Of a stretch of DNA of 64,000 bases, positions 59,240 through 64,000 are shown piece after piece. Source of the DNA: an uncultured Oscillospiraceae bacterium. GTDB taxonomy: Bacteria > Bacillota > Clostridia > Oscillospirales > Ruminococcaceae. The notes under the pieces were generated by a model that was not told the DNA's origin, made no database searches, and saw only the letters and a list, made by a program, of their open reading frames with translations. A program made the position numbers and the translations under genes. Position 1 is the stretch's first letter; every line of letters starts with the position of its first letter. The stretch is taken from contig UQBC01000011.1 in the NCBI GenBank assembly GCA_900539195.1, positions 6,071-70,070 on the forward strand. Reading direction: 5' to 3'.

Positions 59240-60049
59240 ATGAAAAAGAAATTATCATTGATATCAGTGATATTGACCGTTGTTGCCCTAGCATCGCTTA
59301 CGGCTTGCTCCGGTAATTCTCAAACCGCACAAAGCGATGGATCATCTCAGAGCTCATCTGAAAGCTCAACTGCCGGCGGTTCTGACAACTCAGAAACATC
59401 TTATGAGGATAATTCATCACAGGACAGCTCAACCGATGATACATCGTCAGACGACAGTTCGACCGATGATACGTCGTCAGACGACAGTTCGACTGATGAT
59501 ACATCGTCAGACAATAGTTCGACCGATGATACATCGTCAGACGACAGTTCGACCGATGATACATCGTCAGACAACAGCTCGATCGATGATACATCGTCAG
59601 ATGACAGTTCAACCGATGATACATCGTCAGATAACAGTTCGAATGACAACGCTTCAAATGATACAGAACCTGTCGCACCTTCCCAAAAAGGCGATGTTAT
59701 CGCCAAGGCGGCATATGATATGCTTGACAAGCCGTTTACGGACGGCGGATACAAGCCCGAAACGGGTTTTGACAATTCAGGCCTTATCTACTATGCGCTG
59801 ACAAATGCCGGTCTTGAGTGTCCGAGAGGACTTACCGCGCAGAAAGATATGGGCAAAGAGGTTCAGCTTTCTGACCTTCAGAAAGGTGACATTGTATTCA
59901 TAAAAGACGGCGACTCTTTCTTCGGAGGTATATATACAGGCGATGACACAATGGTGTTCAGCCCGTATCCGGGACAGACGGTACGCACCGCAAATCTCAA
60001 GTCGATATACTATATCGACAACTTCCTTAAGGCTGTAAGAGTGGGTTAA
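59240..60049 (+). CDS. Lipoprotein with Ser-Asp repeat and inactivated NlpC/P60 domain (copy 2)
   Basis: 269 residues: signal peptide with lipobox LTAC (Cys23), a very acidic linker with seven copies of SSTDDTSSDD/N (residues 63-132), and the same degenerate domain as copy 1. GFDNSGLIYYAL has Asn179 for Cys and FGGIYTGDD lacks the His. SPYPGQ and CPRGLTAQKDMGKEVQLSDLQKGDIVFI are kept. The acidic stalk could lift the domain through the wall. Shared losses in both copies point to selection for a non-enzymatic role and not to random decay. Confidence 0.8.
   Translation: MKKKLSLISVILTVVALASLTACSGNSQTAQSDGSSQSSSESSTAGGSDNSETSYEDNSSQDSSTDDTSSDDSSTDDTSSDDSSTDDTSSDNSSTDDTSSDDSSTDDTSSDNSSIDDTSSDDSSTDDTSSDNSSNDNASNDTEPVAPSQKGDVIAKAAYDMLDKPFTDGGYKPETGFDNSGLIYYALTNAGLECPRGLTAQKDMGKEVQLSDLQKGDIVFIKDGDSFFGGIYTGDDTMVFSPYPGQTVRTANLKSIYYIDNFLKAVRVG
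59426..59635 (+). repeat. 30-bp tandem repeat coding SSTDDTSSDD
   Basis: Seven in-frame copies of a 30-bp unit inside the second lipoprotein, differing mainly at the final Asp/Asn codon (one Thr to Ile change). In-frame copy-number change by slippage is expected. Confidence 0.92.
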
Positions 60050-60271
60050 CGCTTTTATTGCACAATCATCACAAAGTTTTTTCAGTGCCTTGTAACACCT
60101 CGCAATAAATTCATAATGTTTTACAACATTGCAACAGCTTTTCAGACTACATCGCAGTAACATTCAGACAGCATTTTTATAACACCTGCAAATGTTTACA
60201 CAGCATTTTCGCATCGTTTCAACATAATTCTTAATTTCCGCTGCATTGCAGCAATTCTCCTCTCTTATATA
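60050..60271. other. AT-rich intergenic stretch without a recognised gene
   Basis: Low-complexity sequence with repeated ACAGCATTTT and AACA/GCAA words; no open frame with a ribosome site and no recognised RNA. Confidence 0.4.
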
Positions 60272-60309
60272 TTTGCCCCTCCGCTTTTGCGGAGGGGCAA
60301 AATCTTTTT
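60272..60309 (+). terminator. Terminator before the GH2 gene
   Basis: TTTGCCCCTCCGC/GCGGAGGGGCAAA with a TTTT loop, followed by ATCTTTTTTT. Confidence 0.93.
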
Positions 60310-60327
60310 TTGATAGTCGGATTTATC

Positions 60328-60356
60328 TTGATTTTCATCATTCAAACTGTTACAAT
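60328..60356 (+). promoter_or_regulatory. Promoter of the GH2 gene
   Basis: TTGATT at 60328-60333 and TACAAT at 60351-60356 with a 17-bp spacer; TATAAT at 60356-60361 is an alternative -10. Confidence 0.65.
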
Positions 60357-60400
60357 ATAATTGTACATATTCAGCTATAAAGCCGAAAGGAAAAAATAAA

Positions 60401-63400
60401 ATGGAAAAACGTACAGTTTTATTTAATGACAACTGGAAATTTGCACTTACCGAGCCCGACAGCGATGAAACGGCTCTTCAGAATATACATTGGTATAATG
60501 TTGAAATTCCGCACGACTGGCTTATCGGAGATACCGCAAACCTTTACAAATCGGGTTGCGGCTGGTATGAAAAGCATTTCCGCATAGACAAGCTTGACGA
60601 GCGGGACTGCTATATTCTGATATTTGACGGTGTGTATATGGATACGACCGTTTATGTCAACGGAAAAAATGTCGGAGAGTGGAAATACGGTTATACCTCA
60701 TTCAGCTTTGACATAACAGACAGCCTTGTCGAGGGTGACAACCGCATCCTGGTAAGAGTAAATCACAAGGCGCCAAATACCCGTTGGTACAGCGGTGCCG
60801 GCATATACCGCAACGTATGGCTGAGAAAGACCTCACGTAATCATATCATACAGGACGGAATATATATAAGCGCAAGACCCAACGACAGCGACCGCAGAGA
60901 GCAGGGCAAGTGGAAAGTGACTGTACAGACAGAGCTGTCGGTGCAGACCTGCGGAACGCTTTCGTTTGATGTGATCGATCCTATAGGGCGTGAAACCTAC
61001 AGTTGTGAGCGCAGAGTGTGCGGAAAGAGCGACAAACTGGTGTTCTATACAGACTGTCCGAAGCTGTGGGATACTATTACGCCGAATCTTTATTCTTTGT
61101 CTGTAAAGCTCTGCGGCGAGGACGGAACACAGTATGACTATGTTCAGACAAAATTCGGCTTCAGAACTACAAGGTTCAGCCCGGACGAAGGTTTTCTGCT
61201 CAACGGCATACGTCTGAAACTCAACGGAGTTTGTATGCACCACGATCTCGGTGCGCTTGGTGCGGCTGTCAATTACGATGCTACATACCGTCAGCTTTCA
61301 AAGATGAAAGAAATGGGCGTTAACGCTATCCGCACAAGCCATAACCCGCCTTCAAGAGAGCTTATGGATATATGCGATGAAATGGGTCTTTTGGTCGACA
61401 GCGAAATATTTGATATGTGGGAGCTTGCAAAGAACGAGAACGACTATCACCGTTTCTTTCCCGAATGGTACAAGACAGATGTTGCCGCCTGGATACGCCG
61501 TGACCGTAACCGTCCATCGGTTATTATGTGGAGCATAGGCAATGAGATATACGATACGCATAAAAGCCCGAGAGGACTTGAGGTAGCACAGATGCTGAGC
61601 GCCGAGGTCGAAAAGAACGATCCTATGCACAACGCTCTGCCTACTATTGCGTCAAACTATATGCAGTGGGAAAATGCGCAGAATGTAGCGGACTTTCTTA
61701 AGCTTGCCGGCTACAACTATGCCGAAAAACTGTATGACGAACACCACGAAAAGCATCCCGACTGGGTCATATACGGCAGTGAAACAGCGTCTACTGTACG
61801 ATCAAGAGGAATTTATCATTTTCCTTACGATACCTCGCTTCTTGTCTATGACGATCTGCAATGCTCGGATCTCGGCAACAGCGTTGTAAACTGGGGCGCT
61901 TCTCCGCTCAGATCCTACGCTATGGATACAGCCGCAGATTATTCTATGGGACAGTTTGTATGGACAGGCTTTGACTATATCGGCGAGCCGACTCCCTACA
62001 GCACCAAGAACTCATATTTCGGCATAGTGGATACCGCAGGATTTGAAAAGGATTCGTTCTGGTTCTATAAATCGGTATGGGATATTGCCTGCGAAAAGCC
62101 CTTTATCCACATATCGCCCTGCTACTGGGATTTCAATGAGGGACAGATGATAGATATCATAGCATATTCAAATCTGCCTGTTCTGAAACTCCGCTATTGC
62201 GGAAAAATATATGACAGCGAAACGCTTGATCATAAGAGCGAGGATAAGCTCTGCGCACATTTCCGTGTGCCTTATCATAAAAATTCGCCTGTAGCGGTAA
62301 GAGGATATTATAACGAAAACTGTACGATCAACGATTATGCGGTCGAAAAAGTACTCTTTACCTCTCTCGATCCGTATAAGATCCGTATGCACAGCGACAG
62401 GAGCGAGATAACCGCAGACGGCAGATCGCTTGCGTTCGTAACGGTTACGGTTGAGGACAGATCCGGTCAGGAAGTGCAGAATGCCGTCAACAGAATTAAA
62501 TTCACCGTAAGCGGCGCCGGCAGACTGCTGGGTCTTGATAATGGCGACAGCACCGATTATGACAGCTACAAGGGCAGTCATCGCAAGCTGTTCTCGGGTA
62601 AGCTTCTTGCAATTATCGGCTCTACATTTGAAACGGGCAATATAACGATAACTGCCGAAAGCGAGGGCTTACAGCCGGAAACGATCATTCTCAATTCTGT
62701 TGTCCCGAAGACTGCGCCAGAAGGCGTAAGCATAGTGACGGAAAATGCATTCCCGGCAGTCACAACGCCGTATACAAACGAAATACCCGTCCGCAGGATC
62801 GGGCTTGAGGATAACAGCTCACATAAGCTTAGCAAGGACAGCGATACTACAGAAATAAGCGTTAAGATATATCCCGAAAATGCAACGTTCCGTGATATAG
62901 AGTTCAGATGCTGCGCCGATAACGGAGTTGAGATAAGCTTTGCCAAGGTAGTTTCGTTTGACGGAAAGACAGCAACTCTTAAAGCTTTCGGCGACGGAAA
63001 TTTCCGCCTGCGTGCATATTCAAAGAACGGTACCGATATCCCGAAGATAATTTCAGAGCTTGAATATAAAGTTGAAGGGCTCGGTAAGGCGGAAAAGGAT
63101 CCGTATATCTTTACTGCAGCCTGCCTTTGCGATTTCTCAAATGTACCCGTTACAACGATAGACAGGGGTTCGCTCGGTGGATTCAACGGCAGAACCGTTG
63201 TCGGATTCAGTTCTATGGATTTCGGCGGCGGCACTAAACGTATGACGTTAAGCGTCGGAAACTGCGGCGGCGGTGAGGACTACCCGGTAGAACTCTACCT
63301 TGGTGATGCTGATAACGGCGGAGAATACATCGGCACATTCAATATAAAGAATAACGGCGGCTGGGACAGGGCGTATCCTCAGGAATTTGACCTGCCGCAC

Positions 63401-63856
63401 AGAATAAGCGGAATACACGACATCAGCTTTGTCATCAATAATTCCTGCATATTCGGCGGCTTTGAGTTTGCGAAATACGACCGCACCTATGCGGAAAACT
63501 CTGCGGCAGACAACGATAATCTGTACGGCGATGATTACAAGGTAAACGGCTCGTGCGTTGAGGAAATAGGCAACAACGTTGTTATCGAATTCAACGGCCT
63601 TGATTTCGCAGGCGGTACGGATAAGATAACCGTTACAGGCAGAACACCGCTCGATAACTGCACGATTCAGCTCAGAGTAAATGATGAGAACGGCAGCCAG
63701 ACCACCCGCCTGCTCGAATTCCCCCACGCAGACGAGTACACGCCGGTAACGTTTGACATCGAGCATATCGCAGGCAAGAACAACATAGCGTTCGTATTCC
63801 TTCCCGGCACACAGTTCGATATGAAATCGTTCAGATTCACAAAAACCGAAGATTAA
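60401..63856 (+). CDS. Glycoside hydrolase family 2 protein (beta-galactosidase/glucuronidase-like) with CBM-like C-terminus
   Basis: 1151 residues, no signal peptide, so probably cytoplasmic. The N-terminal jelly roll shows FNDNWKFAL, EIPHDWLIGD and YSGAGIYRNVWL. An Ig-like domain is followed by the TIM barrel with GVNAIRTSHNPPSREL, MWSIGNEIYDTH (acid/base Glu382) and IYGSETASTVRSRG (nucleophile Glu461). After the barrel come DUF4982-like and Ig-like beta domains (about 590-790). Two copies of a module that opens VVGFSSMDFGGG or VIEFNGLDFAGG follow (about 910-1025 and 1045-1150), resembling family 6 carbohydrate-binding modules. Substrate not determinable; the plan fits beta-galactosidases acting on plant glycans or glycoconjugates. 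Confidence 0.92.
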   Translation: MEKRTVLFNDNWKFALTEPDSDETALQNIHWYNVEIPHDWLIGDTANLYKSGCGWYEKHFRIDKLDERDCYILIFDGVYMDTTVYVNGKNVGEWKYGYTSFSFDITDSLVEGDNRILVRVNHKAPNTRWYSGAGIYRNVWLRKTSRNHIIQDGIYISARPNDSDRREQGKWKVTVQTELSVQTCGTLSFDVIDPIGRETYSCERRVCGKSDKLVFYTDCPKLWDTITPNLYSLSVKLCGEDGTQYDYVQTKFGFRTTRFSPDEGFLLNGIRLKLNGVCMHHDLGALGAAVNYDATYRQLSKMKEMGVNAIRTSHNPPSRELMDICDEMGLLVDSEIFDMWELAKNENDYHRFFPEWYKTDVAAWIRRDRNRPSVIMWSIGNEIYDTHKSPRGLEVAQMLSAEVEKNDPMHNALPTIASNYMQWENAQNVADFLKLAGYNYAEKLYDEHHEKHPDWVIYGSETASTVRSRGIYHFPYDTSLLVYDDLQCSDLGNSVVNWGASPLRSYAMDTAADYSMGQFVWTGFDYIGEPTPYSTKNSYFGIVDTAGFEKDSFWFYKSVWDIACEKPFIHISPCYWDFNEGQMIDIIAYSNLPVLKLRYCGKIYDSETLDHKSEDKLCAHFRVPYHKNSPVAVRGYYNENCTINDYAVEKVLFTSLDPYKIRMHSDRSEITADGRSLAFVTVTVEDRSGQEVQNAVNRIKFTVSGAGRLLGLDNGDSTDYDSYKGSHRKLFSGKLLAIIGSTFETGNITITAESEGLQPETIILNSVVPKTAPEGVSIVTENAFPAVTTPYTNEIPVRRIGLEDNSSHKLSKDSDTTEISVKIYPENATFRDIEFRCCADNGVEISFAKVVSFDGKTATLKAFGDGNFRLRAYSKNGTDIPKIISELEYKVEGLGKAEKDPYIFTAACLCDFSNVPVTTIDRGSLGGFNGRTVVGFSSMDFGGGTKRMTLSVGNCGGGEDYPVELYLGDADNGGEYIGTFNIKNNGGWDRAYPQEFDLPHRISGIHDISFVINNSCIFGGFEFAKYDRTYAENSAADNDNLYGDDYKVNGSCVEEIGNNVVIEFNGLDFAGGTDKITVTGRTPLDNCTIQLRVNDENGSQTTRLLEFPHADEYTPVTFDIEHIAGKNNIAFVFLPGTQFDMKSFRFTKTED

Positions 63857-63860
63857 GCTA

Positions 63861-63884
63861 AAGCCACGGCAACTGCCGTGGCTT
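63861..63884 (+). terminator. Hairpin after the GH2 gene
   Basis: AAGCCACGGCA/TGCCGTGGCTT perfect stem 5 nt after the stop; no U tract follows. Confidence 0.6.
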
Positions 63885-63930
63885 CAGACTGTTGATAAAC
63901 CTCTTAATTATATAAAAATGGGGTGTCGCT

Positions 63931-64000
63931 TATTGCTTGCTCTGTTGGTTTTGCATCGTGCAAAACTTTTGGCAAGCAACCAAAGCATCCTTGCTTTGGG
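63931..64000. repeat. Nested hairpin repeat, further copy, cut by the window end
   Basis: TTGCTTGC/GCAAGCAA encloses TTTTGCA-TCG-TGCAAAA, then CCAAAGCA-TCCT-TGCTTTGG. Same TCTGTTGG internal loop and TCCT hairpin loop as units A to C at 8.9-9.4 kb, with different stem sequences. Confidence 0.65.

Noticed and set aside
59426..59635. CRISPR-like array of 30-bp repeats
   Set aside because: The repeats are contiguous without spacers and lie in frame inside a lipoprotein gene; no cas genes are present.
59298..59801. Several long frames over the Ser-Asp repeat on both strands
   Set aside because: The 30-bp repeat is a multiple of three, so every frame without a stop stays open; only the plus-strand lipoprotein frame has a signal peptide and ribosome site.

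Overview
The window looks like the chromosome of a low-to-mid GC, Gram-positive, motile, plant-fibre-degrading anaerobe of the Clostridia, probably Oscillospiraceae/Ruminococcaceae and close to [Eubacterium] siraeum or Ruminococcus. This rests on gene content, not on a search. The pointers are a T-box leader, strong TTGACA/TATAAT promoters with 17-bp spacers, a FeoA-FeoA-FeoB-Cys-rich-peptide ferrous iron operon, a FliY/FlbD-type clostridial flagellar operon, and lipoprotein cellulases with Thr-rich linkers.

Left part (1-16.6 kb), mostly housekeeping. It holds the 3' truncated gene for a TrpB2-type tryptophan synthase beta chain behind a tryptophan T-box, a MATE exporter, a thioredoxin-reductase-like flavoprotein with a degenerate NADPH site, and a diacylglycerol-kinase-like lipid kinase. 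An AAA/DUF4143 ATPase and a Fic protein follow; the Fic promoter is covered by a palindrome. Next come a 0.7-kb array of nested hairpin repeats, tRNA-Leu(CAA), ribonuclease Y, a GH5 lipoprotein and the feo operon, whose control region carries repeated TTAG-N6-CTAA sites.

Centre (16.8-47.8 kb), all on the minus strand. This is one long flagellar operon, transcribed from about 47.76 kb: flgB-flgC-fliE-fliF-fliG-fliH-fliI-fliJ-fliK-flgD-(flg operon protein)-flgE-flbD-motA-motB-fliM-fliY-cheY-fliO-fliP-fliQ-fliR-flhB-flhA-fliA-flgF-flgG-cheC-cheD-fapA. A secreted 11-repeat NlpC/P60-like protein follows only 43 bp after fapA. flhF, flhG, fliL, flagellin, hook-associated genes, cheA, cheW, cheB and cheR are absent from the window.

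Across the operon's promoter side (48.7-53.1 kb, plus strand) lies a second-messenger cluster: a PilZ protein, a membrane GGDEF diguanylate cyclase, a ParA ATPase and a protein with a C-terminal ComFB-like domain. Together they could sense or make c-di-GMP and position or brake the flagella.

Right part (53.2-64 kb), cell surface and carbohydrate use. It contains a secreted protein with an SPDTG sorting-type tail, an alternative sigma factor with a putative membrane anti-sigma partner, a second GH5 cellulase lipoprotein, a tiny membrane protein, and two NlpC/P60-fold lipoproteins that have lost the catalytic Cys and His. The second of these has seven helically phased GTWACCG boxes upstream of its promoter. 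A large GH2 glycosidase with CBM-like C-terminal modules follows. The window ends in another copy of the hairpin repeat seen at 8.8-9.5 kb.
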